In this document: piece by piece, positions 19,714-28,082 of the stretch
Position numbering within the stretch: the stretch's first letter is position 1
Layout: every line of letters begins with the position of its first letter
DNA from: Pseudomonadota bacterium
Lineage (GTDB): Bacteria; Pseudomonadota; Gammaproteobacteria; Thiotrichales; Thiotrichaceae
Assembly (NCBI GenBank): GCA_002747455.1
Contig: PDPG01000043.1
Location: 50,026-114,025 of the forward strand
DNA length: 64,000 bases
Direction: 5' to 3'
The notes under the pieces: model-generated
The model's input: only the letters and a program-made list of their open reading frames with translations
What the model was told of the DNA's origin: nothing
The model's database searches: none
Position numbers and translations under genes: made by a program

Positions 19714-22700
19714 CTAACCTTCCATCCGTTCATCTATTTCCAATAACAAGCCCCGCAGCCGCTCCGCATACTCCGCAGGCTGTTCCCATAACCCACGTTG
19801 CGCTGCCTCCAACAACCGCTCCGCCATTTCCTCCAATGCTGCGGGATTATGTGCCTCCAAAAATGCCCGATTTTCCTCGTCGAATATCAGCGCATCACTC
19901 ACTGCGGCATACTGATAATCTGCAATCAGGTTAGTCGTGGCATCGTAAGCAAATAAGTAATCCACGCTGGCTGCCATCTCAAATGCGCCTTTATAACCAT
20001 GCTCACGCATCCCGCGAATCCACTTAGGGTTTAACAGTCGTGAGCGAATGACTCGATTAAGCTCCTCCTTGAGAGTGCGTACCTTCGGGCGTTCGGGGTC
20101 TGAATGGTCATTGTGATATACCACAGGTGCTTGTCCGCTGAGGCTGGTTACCGCATTGGTCATGCCACCTTGAAATTGGTAGTAGTCGTCTGAGTCCAGT
20201 AAATCATGTTCACGGTTATCCTGGTTTTGCACCACCGCTTCGAGTTGTCCAAGCTGATTGGCGAAAGCTTCCCGGGCCTCCACACCATCGCCTGCGGTAT
20301 TGCCATAAGCGTAGCCCCCCCAATTAAGATAGGCTTCTGCGAGGTCGTCGCGGGTCTCCCAGCAGCGTTCGTCGATCAAGCCCTGGAGTCCTGCACCATA
20401 GGCACCGGGCTTACTACCAAACACACGGTAGCTGGCTTGGCGGCTGGCTTCTTCGGCTGAGCTGCCCGATGCGAGTAACGCCTTTGTTTGCTGTTCGATA
20501 TTTTTGCGTATGGTGTTGATTTCAGGGACTTCATCATACTGAGCGAGTGCCTGCACGGCGGCATCATACAGCTTCATCACATTCGGAAACGCGTCGCGGA
20601 AGAAGCCGGAAACCCGTAAGGTCACGTCAACACGCGGTCGCCCTAATAGTTGGCTGGAGAGGATTTCAAAGTCTATGACACGATGCGAACCTTCCGCCCA
20701 AACAGGTTTAATACCCATGAGTGCAAAGGCTTGTGCGATGTCATCGCCACCGGTACGCATGGTGGCAGTTCCCCACACAGACAGCCCCAACTGACGAGGG
20801 TAGTTACCGTGTTCTTGCAAATGTCGTTCGACGAGTGCCTGTGCCGAGCGTTGACCAATCGCCCACGCTGCAGGGGAGGGGATGGAGCGGTTATCGACTG
20901 AGAAAAAGTTGCGTCCGGTGGGTAAGGTATCGAGTCGCCCCCGTGTTGGCGCACCACTGGGGCCGGGCTCGACAAACTGTCCGCTCAACCCACAAATAAG
21001 GGCATTAATCTCTTGCTCGGCACTTTCATTGAGTGCTTTCAGCAAGACATGATGTGAGTAGTCCAGCAGGGTGGCTGTTTGTGGGAAATCAGGATAGAGC
21101 GCCTCAGAGTTTGCTTGTTCCAATACATAAGTCTGCACCCATGTTTTGGCCAGCAGCTCCAGCCGCTCTCGCGTATCTGCCTGTGTTCGCCACGGGCGGT
21201 CGATTTGCTGTTTTAGTTGTTCCGGTTGTTCACCTGTCCACGCCTCAGCACTGTCTGCGGATGGGTCATAATGTAAGCCAAAATCCTGTGCAATGGCTTG
21301 TAGAATCCCTTGGCTATGTGCCGATGTTCCACGCGGTAAGCGCAACAATGCCACAAGCGTATCAGCCAGTTTCTCCTTATCTGGCAATGCGCCGAGGATG
21401 TGCAAACCATGCCGGATTTGTGCTTCTTTTATATCGCACAGGTAGGTATCCAGTGCATCCAGTACCGCTGCTTCGTCACTATCCACAACGGGTAATTCTT
21501 CCAGTATATGAGTGGTTTCAACTTGCTCCAGAATCTTCGCCCGCAGCCAGTTTTCACGACGAGTATCCATACCCATTGCTTGATAATATTCATCCACCAG
21601 CCCTTCTAGTTCTGCTAACTCGCCATAGGTTTCTGCGCGGGTCATGGGGGGCATCAGGTGGTCGATAATCACCGCCTGTGCGCGGCGTTTTGCTTGCGCA
21701 CCTTCACCAGGGTCATTCACGATAAACGGATAAAAATGCGGCATTGGCCCCAAGGCAATGTCCGGCCAGCATTGATCTGACATCGCTACACCTTTTCCTG
21801 GTAACCACTCCAGATTACCGTGTTTGCCGACGTGAATAATGGCATCGACCCGGTAGCTGTGTCGCAGCCAGAAATAATAGGCAAGGTAGCTATGCGGTGG
21901 CACCAGATCCGGGTCGTGATAATTGGCCTGTAAATCCATATTAAAGCCACGTGCAGGCTGGATACCAATAAAGGTTTCACCCAAACGGATACCCGCTAAC
22001 ATAATACGGCCTTGACGATGTTTTGGGTCATTCTCTGGTGGCCCCCAGCGTTCCCATACGGCACGTTGGTTTGGTTCCGGTAGTTGGGCGAAATGCTGTA
22101 AATAATCTTCAACCGCTATACTCTGCCAACAAGGCAGCAGGTGTAAGGTGTTGGGGTTGTTGGTGACAGCACCCAATAATTCATTAATCAGTGCCGTGCC
22201 GTCTTTGGGAATATCCGTCACCGGATAGCCTGCGTGCTGCATGGCCTTCAGGATATTGATGGTCGATGTGGGGGTATCCAGCCCCACGCCATTGCCAATG
22301 CGTCCGTCTTTGGTGGGGTAATTAGCAAGTATCAGTGCGATGCGTTTTTGTGCATTGGGCTTGAGCGCAAGGCGTGTGTAGCGACTGGCCAGTTGCGCGA
22401 TAAAATCGGCACGTTCGCGCAGCAGTTGATAACGAATCACTGAGATTTGGGCACGATCGCTGTAGTGGCTTTCAGCCTTAAAACTCACCGCTCGCGTGAT
22501 AATCCGTCCATCCATTTCCGGTAATACCACCTGCATCGCAATATCGCGGCTACGCAAACCCTGGGTGTACTCCTGCCAATCTTGCTGGGTACTACCCGAC
22601 AAAATGAGCTGCAAGACTGGAATCTGGCGGGTAAACGGCGACTGGAAGTGTGTCGGTTCTGCACTCAGGTCAGGGCTGGCCACAGTATTACTGGCAAATC

Positions 22701-23577
22701 CAGTGGTGTTGAGGATGAGTTTGGCATCTGACTGCTCAATCAAGGCATTGACCAGCGTAATTGATTCGGGGTCTTTGAGTGAGGCAATGGCAATGGGCAG
22801 AGGTTGTATCCCTTGCGCCTCCAAGGAGCTAATCAGCTCGTCAAACATGCCCGTGTTACCGCTTTGTAAATGGCTGCGGTAAAACAATACGGCACAGACT
22901 TTGGTATCCGCAGCAGACTCAGGAGCACTTGGGCTAGGTGAGTTGGCGTTTGTTTGATGTGTGTTAGCCTTCCAGCGTGCTTGCCAATCCGCGAAACTCG
23001 CCTGAGCATACTGAGAATTGGGGAGGTACAACATGCAGTGTGGCAAGACCTGTGGCTCTTGCCACGGCGTGTCAGCATTCAGGCAGGCTGCATTTAGAAA
23101 ATGAAATAACTGCTGGCTGTTGGCAAAGCCACCTTCCCGCAAATAGCGCCAGACACGATGCACTGACTCAGTATCCATTGAGCTTAAAGCATCTAGCTCA
23201 GGATCAACGCTGTCATCGCCGGAAACCACAATCAAGTGACGTGGCTGATTAGGGCGAGCATCCTTTAACCACTCCGCCAGCATTTCTACGCCATATTGCC
23301 AATAGCTGCTGCCACCTAACAGGGAAACTACCACCACCTGGGCCTTATCCAACACTTTATCCCGATACAAATCGAACGCGGCGGGCTTGAGTAACTGCAT
23401 CCAATTCGCCAAGCGAATATCAGGGAAATCATCGGGCAGGGCATCAACGGCCTGTGCCAGAGCCGTCAGGCTACTGTCTGCTGCGGACAACACGATAATT
23501 GGTGCAGGCGTTTGTTCAAGGTCGATAATACCTTCTTCATTGACGAAACCGCCGGGCTGTGCTTTCAGGAGATGCAT
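19714..23577 (-). CDS. cobN: cobaltochelatase subunit CobN
   Basis: 1287 aa; GVGLDTPTSTINILKAM, HVGKHGNLEWLPGKGVAMSDQCWPDIALGPMPHFYPFIVNDPGEG. Confidence 0.96.
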   Translation of the reverse strand: MHLLKAQPGGFVNEEGIIDLEQTPAPIIVLSAADSSLTALAQAVDALPDDFPDIRLANWMQLLKPAAFDLYRDKVLDKAQVVVVSLLGGSSYWQYGVEMLAEWLKDARPNQPRHLIVVSGDDSVDPELDALSSMDTESVHRVWRYLREGGFANSQQLFHFLNAACLNADTPWQEPQVLPHCMLYLPNSQYAQASFADWQARWKANTHQTNANSPSPSAPESAADTKVCAVLFYRSHLQSGNTGMFDELISSLEAQGIQPLPIAIASLKDPESITLVNALIEQSDAKLILNTTGFASNTVASPDLSAEPTHFQSPFTRQIPVLQLILSGSTQQDWQEYTQGLRSRDIAMQVVLPEMDGRIITRAVSFKAESHYSDRAQISVIRYQLLRERADFIAQLASRYTRLALKPNAQKRIALILANYPTKDGRIGNGVGLDTPTSTINILKAMQHAGYPVTDIPKDGTALINELLGAVTNNPNTLHLLPCWQSIAVEDYLQHFAQLPEPNQRAVWERWGPPENDPKHRQGRIMLAGIRLGETFIGIQPARGFNMDLQANYHDPDLVPPHSYLAYYFWLRHSYRVDAIIHVGKHGNLEWLPGKGVAMSDQCWPDIALGPMPHFYPFIVNDPGEGAQAKRRAQAVIIDHLMPPMTRAETYGELAELEGLVDEYYQAMGMDTRRENWLRAKILEQVETTHILEELPVVDSDEAAVLDALDTYLCDIKEAQIRHGLHILGALPDKEKLADTLVALLRLPRGTSAHSQGILQAIAQDFGLHYDPSADSAEAWTGEQPEQLKQQIDRPWRTQADTRERLELLAKTWVQTYVLEQANSEALYPDFPQTATLLDYSHHVLLKALNESAEQEINALICGLSGQFVEPGPSGAPTRGRLDTLPTGRNFFSVDNRSIPSPAAWAIGQRSAQALVERHLQEHGNYPRQLGLSVWGTATMRTGGDDIAQAFALMGIKPVWAEGSHRVIDFEILSSQLLGRPRVDVTLRVSGFFRDAFPNVMKLYDAAVQALAQYDEVPEINTIRKNIEQQTKALLASGSSAEEASRQASYRVFGSKPGAYGAGLQGLIDERCWETRDDLAEAYLNWGGYAYGNTAGDGVEAREAFANQLGQLEAVVQNQDNREHDLLDSDDYYQFQGGMTNAVTSLSGQAPVVYHNDHSDPERPKVRTLKEELNRVIRSRLLNPKWIRGMREHGYKGAFEMAASVDYLFAYDATTNLIADYQYAAVSDALIFDEENRAFLEAHNPAALEEMAERLLEAAQRGLWEQPAEYAERLRGLLLEIDERMEG

Positions 23578-23615
23578 GGGCCTTTTCCTAATATTTCCAT
23601 GTCAAAGAGGTCACG

Positions 23616-24178
23616 ATGGATAATAAACAAGTAATAGTAGGTTTGATAGCGGCTACGGCTGGTCTGTTTATAGTGTCTGGAAGCGCGTTTGCCAAGGGTA
23701 TCGTGGTTGGTAAGGTTGGTACCCTGGGTGGGGGTGGGGTACGTTTATCCGGTATCTATAATAACGGCAACGAGTTTTCTTTAGGTTGCAAAACCTAAAG
23801 TGGGTGAACCGCTTGATATCAACGGTACAGAGTACAGTGTTGGGGATATTGGGGAGTTAAACGGACTGGTTGCGTTTAAAACTACCGCACCCTATTTAGG
23901 CATTGGTTGGGGGTAAAGCACCAGCTTCGGGTAAAGGCTGGGGTTTTGATGCGGATTTAGGGGTTTTATTTCAGGGAACTCCTGAGGTTTCTCTAGGCGT
24001 GACTTGTGGTTCTGGTGCTGGTGCAGGGGCATTGTGTGATGAGTCGATAAGAAATAATGTCGTTGTTGAACAGGAGGATTTGCAGAGAGATGTCAAAAAC
24101 CTTGATCTGTTTCCGGTCGTTTTGTCATCTGTGGTATGTGCCTGTCATAATCTCCTGATATTCTGTCGTCGAACATAG
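23616..24178 (+). pseudogene. degenerate outer-membrane beta-barrel protein gene
   Basis: Signal peptide plus KVGTLGGGGV...RLSGIYNNGNEFSL in one frame, AKPKVGEPLDINGTEYSVGDIGELNGLVAFKTTAPYLGIGWG in a second, KAPASGKGWGFDADLGVLFQGTPEVSL in a third. Confidence 0.75.
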
Positions 24179-24317
24179 TGTTCACAAGCTGCTCCATCTA
24201 AGCCATATTCGTTTAAACGCGCTATAATCACGCGAATGTAATGGCAGCGAGTGTTGCCACACTGGAGGTGTGGGCGACAGTGGCTCCCTTGTCCTATGGA
24301 AAATTGAGAATAAGATT

Positions 24318-25388
24318 ATGAATAAATTTCGACCTGGAGTGTTGTACGGTCAAGAGTTGTTAGATCTCTACACAGATGCTAAGCAAAATGGTTACGCCAT
24401 GCCGGCTGTCAATGTTGTTGGAACGAATAGTGCCAATGCGGTGATGGAAACTGCCGCCAAAGTTGGCTCACCTGTTATTGTGCAGTTGTCATTTGGTGGT
24501 GGTCATTTTTATGCTGGTAAGGGGCTGAAAAATGACAATATGCAGGCATCAGTCGCAGGTTGTATTTCAGCTGCAATGCACGTACATCAAGTGGCGGAGC
24601 TGTACGGTGTGCCAGTGGTATTACATACGGATCATTGTTCATTAGAAAACATCATCTGGATTGATCACTTGCTGGATTATCAGGAGGAATACTACGCAAA
24701 GCACGGCAAGCCATTATTTAGTTCTCACATGCTGGATTTGTCGGAAGAAACGTTGGAAGAAAACATCAAAATCTGTGAGAAGTATCTGGCTCGCATGAGC
24801 AAAATTGATATCGGCTTGGAAATTGAGCTGGGTATCACCGGCGGTGAGGAGGATGGTGTCGATAACTCGCATGTTGATGAAAGCCGTCTTTACACGCACC
24901 CTACTGAGGTGTATTACGCTTACGAAAAGTTGAGCAAAATTAGCAATAATTTCACGATTGCTGCAGCGTTTGGCAATGTACACGGTGTTTATCGTCCGGG
25001 TAATGTGAAGTTGTCGGTTGGAATTTTGGATGATTCACAGCGGTATGTGGAGGAGCAATTAGGTGTGCAGGGTGAGAAGCCGGTTAGTTTCGTCTTCCAC
25101 GGTGGCTCTGGTTCCTCTGCGGAAGATATTGCCAAGTCGATTGAGTATGGCGTGATTAAAATGAACCTGGATACTGATATGCAATGGGCATTTAGTTGTG
25201 GTATACGGGACTATTACGCTCAGCATAAAGATTACCTGGTAACACAAATTGGTAACCCGGAAGGTGAGGACTTACCAAATAAAAAGTACTATGACCCGCG
25301 TAAAGTGTTGCGTGCCGCAGAAGCATCTTTTATTGAGCGCCTTGAGCAATCGTTTGCTGACTTGCATTGCATTGGCCGTAATAAGTAG
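24318..25388 (+). CDS. fbaA: class II fructose-bisphosphate aldolase
   Basis: MNKFRPGVLYGQELLDLYTDAKQNGYAMPAVNVVGTNSANAVMETAA...HTDHC; ATG at 24318 preferred to the ORF start at 24270. Confidence 0.95.
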   Translation: MNKFRPGVLYGQELLDLYTDAKQNGYAMPAVNVVGTNSANAVMETAAKVGSPVIVQLSFGGGHFYAGKGLKNDNMQASVAGCISAAMHVHQVAELYGVPVVLHTDHCSLENIIWIDHLLDYQEEYYAKHGKPLFSSHMLDLSEETLEENIKICEKYLARMSKIDIGLEIELGITGGEEDGVDNSHVDESRLYTHPTEVYYAYEKLSKISNNFTIAAAFGNVHGVYRPGNVKLSVGILDDSQRYVEEQLGVQGEKPVSFVFHGGSGSSAEDIAKSIEYGVIKMNLDTDMQWAFSCGIRDYYAQHKDYLVTQIGNPEGEDLPNKKYYDPRKVLRAAEASFIERLEQSFADLHCIGRNK

Positions 25389-25410
25389 AGGCTGTAAATA
25401 GAACTGTTCA

Positions 25411-25440
25411 TCTGCCTTAGCGTTAATTTGTTAAGGCAGA
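25411..25440. repeat. inverted repeat (hairpin) downstream of fbaA
   Basis: TCTGCCTTA...TAAGGCAGA, 9-bp perfect arms, no clear T tract. Confidence 0.5.
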
Positions 25441-25444
25441 TACG

Positions 25445-25558
25445 GTGAATAGGAAACGGCTATCCGTATTAGCCCAGAAAGCAGCCAAAGGTCTGAAAAC
25501 TGAAGGAAACACTAATGTGTTCACTGGAGAACTGCGTGAGTTATTTTATCGAGAATAA
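25445..25558 (+). pseudogene. possible IS256-type transposase N-terminal remnant
   Basis: VNRKRLSVLAQKAAKGLKTEGNTNVFTGELRELFYRE*, resembling IS256-family N-termini of the form LAxELAKGLKTExDLNxxTxEL. Confidence 0.4.
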
Positions 25559-26311
25559 TTCACAACAGTTTTTCGTTGTCACCTCGGCAACGTATGCCGG
25601 ATCAACGCCCCTCAGTTCTGCGATGACATTCGCTATATTCACCAACCATGCTGGTTGATTTCTCAAGCCATGATGTGCTGCATCGGGTTGATCTGGCGCA
25701 TCTGTTTCCAGTAATAAGCTTTCAAGTGGGAGTGTCATCACTAAACGTCTTAGTTTTTTGGCTCGGTTATAGGTGACAGGGCCACCGAAACCAAGGTAAA
25801 ACCCCAAATCAATTAGTTGCTTGGCCTGCTGCTCACTTCCAGAAAAACTGTGTATCACTCCTCTTAATCCTGGGCGTAAACGGATTTCTCTCAGTACTAA
25901 ATCTAGTGACTTTCGGGAGTGCACAATCACGGGGAGTTGAAACTGTACCGCCAAATCTAGCTGGCTGGTGAAGTAATTGAGTTGCTCATCTTTATCACGA
26001 GGCTCAATAAAAAAGTCCAGCCCACATTCACCCACGGCCACAGAGTCCGGCTGACTTAGTTGCTGCTCCAGCAATGCCAGATCAGATACCTTATGTGACG
26101 ACATGAACATGGGGTGTAAACCATAAGCGGCATGAAGATTGACCGTATTCACTTTTTTACAAAGTGACTCCACCCTTGCCCAAGTGGCTGACTTGATGGC
26201 AGGCACGACAATATCACTGATATGACTTTGTTGAGCTTTCAATAAGACAGCTACCCGATCTTCCGAGAACGCCGATAAATCTAAGTGGCAATGGCTATCA
26301 ATTAGTCGCAT
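25541..26311 (-). CDS. TatD family hydrolase/DNase
   Basis: MRLIDSHCHLDLSAF...YGLHPMF...ETDAPDQP; start at 26311 preferred to 26425. Confidence 0.93.
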   Translation of the reverse strand: MRLIDSHCHLDLSAFSEDRVAVLLKAQQSHISDIVVPAIKSATWARVESLCKKVNTVNLHAAYGLHPMFMSSHKVSDLALLEQQLSQPDSVAVGECGLDFFIEPRDKDEQLNYFTSQLDLAVQFQLPVIVHSRKSLDLVLREIRLRPGLRGVIHSFSGSEQQAKQLIDLGFYLGFGGPVTYNRAKKLRRLVMTLPLESLLLETDAPDQPDAAHHGLRNQPAWLVNIANVIAELRGVDPAYVAEVTTKNCCELFSIK

Positions 26312-26434
26312 GATCCAGTGAACTACGCAAATAAACGCCAGCCTACCAATCAGGCCATAAGAATTAAACCTAATTCGGTTGTTCCTGCGGGGAATTGGTG
26401 GGGCAATTGATGAGTCAGGCTCCACCGAAAAAAC

Positions 26435-27424
26435 TCAGGGCAATTCTTTCACCAGATAGTCAGCCAGGAGCCGATTACCACTTTCAGTAAAGTGACCATC
26501 TGCGGGAAAGAAGTAGTCATGGCTATTCTCGGAAAATAACGCACCAAGAGAGGTAATCTTGCTTGGGGCAATTTTCTGAATGATAGCGTCCATTTCTTTA
26601 TATTTAGCAAGGCGTACTTCAGGCTCTGGATAAATCACAAAAATCCGGTAATTGAAGGCATATTCCTCACTCAGTGTATGTAAACGAGCTAATGATTGCT
26701 TAGTAATCGCCAAAGCTTTTTGCATTTCGGCTTTTTGGGCATCGGGGTCGTTACTTTTGCGTAGCTCTGCCAGAACTTTATAGTACATTACACGCATAAG
26801 GTTGGAATGCTTTAAGGCATAGTCTATTGCTTTTTTGTGAGTAGGAAGCCCGTCGTGCTGTGCCTCTTCTCTTTCAGGATTAAGCTCTAAGGGCTCGTAG
26901 TTATGTCCCTTTTCTCGTTGCTCAGCCGCCCAGAGATTGTCAGAAAAATCATTGCCTGTAAAAAAGAAAAGGTACACATTATTCGGCGTCCAGCCCTTCA
27001 CTTTCAGGTAATACTCAAGGCGGGAAACGGTATAAAGTGTACTGGCACCTGGTACGGCGAGATTAGCGCAATTCAGTTGTTTTTCTCTGCAGTATAAGTA
27101 AGGAAAAGCTTTGTCATCCGTAACCCCTTGGGCAAAGGTGAACGAGTCACCCAGAAATAAAGTGTCGGGATTTCCTTGTGAAGCAGGCCCACGATAACCA
27201 TCCTTGGTAATGCTCGTATGGGCATCAAAGTCTGGCGTAATAATGCGGTATTCCGTATCCGGCTCCATATAACTTTGACGGATGGGCTTACCTGTTATAT
27301 CTAATAGACTGGGGCCAGGTGAAATAGGCACCATAAAACGACTGACAGCCTCTGCGATCATCAGCACAATTAGAACACTAACAACGGTAAGTGATAAGTT
27401 TGCAATCACTGATTTCACTCTCAT
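26435..27424 (-). CDS. SGNH/GDSL hydrolase family protein
   Basis: N-terminal TM, FLGDSFTFAQGV block, C-terminal DGHFTESGN (catalytic Asp/His). Confidence 0.75.
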   Translation of the reverse strand: MRVKSVIANLSLTVVSVLIVLMIAEAVSRFMVPISPGPSLLDITGKPIRQSYMEPDTEYRIITPDFDAHTSITKDGYRGPASQGNPDTLFLGDSFTFAQGVTDDKAFPYLYCREKQLNCANLAVPGASTLYTVSRLEYYLKVKGWTPNNVYLFFFTGNDFSDNLWAAEQREKGHNYEPLELNPEREEAQHDGLPTHKKAIDYALKHSNLMRVMYYKVLAELRKSNDPDAQKAEMQKALAITKQSLARLHTLSEEYAFNYRIFVIYPEPEVRLAKYKEMDAIIQKIAPSKITSLGALFSENSHDYFFPADGHFTESGNRLLADYLVKELP

Positions 27425-27511
27425 TTTACTAATCCTTGTATCTATTCAATAATCCATGAGCAACGTGGCCAGCTTGTTCTGCCAAGCTGGCACATCGTTT
27501 TTTGCTTGTGA

Positions 27512-27661
27512 TCAAAATAAGGTGTAAATAAAGGGTGCTATGGCACTACCTTGTGCAAATACCAGCAAGCCTCCTAATAACACCATGAGTAAGATAATGG
27601 GCGCGAGCCAGTATTTTTTTCGCTCACGCATAAATGACCAAAGGTCTGATAGTAAATCCAT
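27512..27661 (-). CDS. DUF5989-type small membrane protein (SxtK-like position)
   Basis: 49 aa: MDLLSDLWSFMRERKKYWLAPIILLMVLLGGLLVFAQGSAIAPFIYTLF*; below the ORF-track cutoff. Confidence 0.8.
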   Translation of the reverse strand: MDLLSDLWSFMRERKKYWLAPIILLMVLLGGLLVFAQGSAIAPFIYTLF

Positions 27662-27663
27662 CA

Positions 27664-28077
27664 TTAGAATGGTTTCTCCAAGTGATCTTTATTTCTGACT
27701 TTTGTCAGAATACGGTAGCTCTTCTGTGACTCTGACCACTGCTTATTGAGCGGATCTTTTGCAAAAAGCCGCATAATTAAGCCGATGGGCATAATCAACA
27801 AAAAGAAGATAATCCCCATGATCAGGCGAGTATTGATCCAGCCTAGTACCTCACTGATTTTTAACCAGACATGGTTCACTGGGCCTAATAAGTTTGGTTT
27901 AAGCAAGCTTGTGGCAACAAAGCCAAGAGCAACGATGAATGGCCAGTATGGTGTTGCGTAGGAAAACAGCCACGGCAGCACAATGCCAAACATAAGTACC
28001 AACATTCCGGCCATAATAAGGCCAAAGTCTCTTAATGCCTTGGGCGTAAACTCCGTTTTTCTTGAATCGTTACTCAT
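27664..28077 (-). CDS. SxtJ-like membrane protein
   Basis: Several TM segments; adjacent to carbamoyltransferase and DUF5989 gene. Confidence 0.75.
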   Translation of the reverse strand: MSNDSRKTEFTPKALRDFGLIMAGMLVLMFGIVLPWLFSYATPYWPFIVALGFVATSLLKPNLLGPVNHVWLKISEVLGWINTRLIMGIIFFLLIMPIGLIMRLFAKDPLNKQWSESQKSYRILTKVRNKDHLEKPF

Positions 28078-28082
28078 CAGTG

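Noticed and set aside
21033-21668. 211-aa plus-strand ORF opposite cobN
   Set aside because: Antisense shadow of a very well-matched cobN; low-complexity translation, no domain signature
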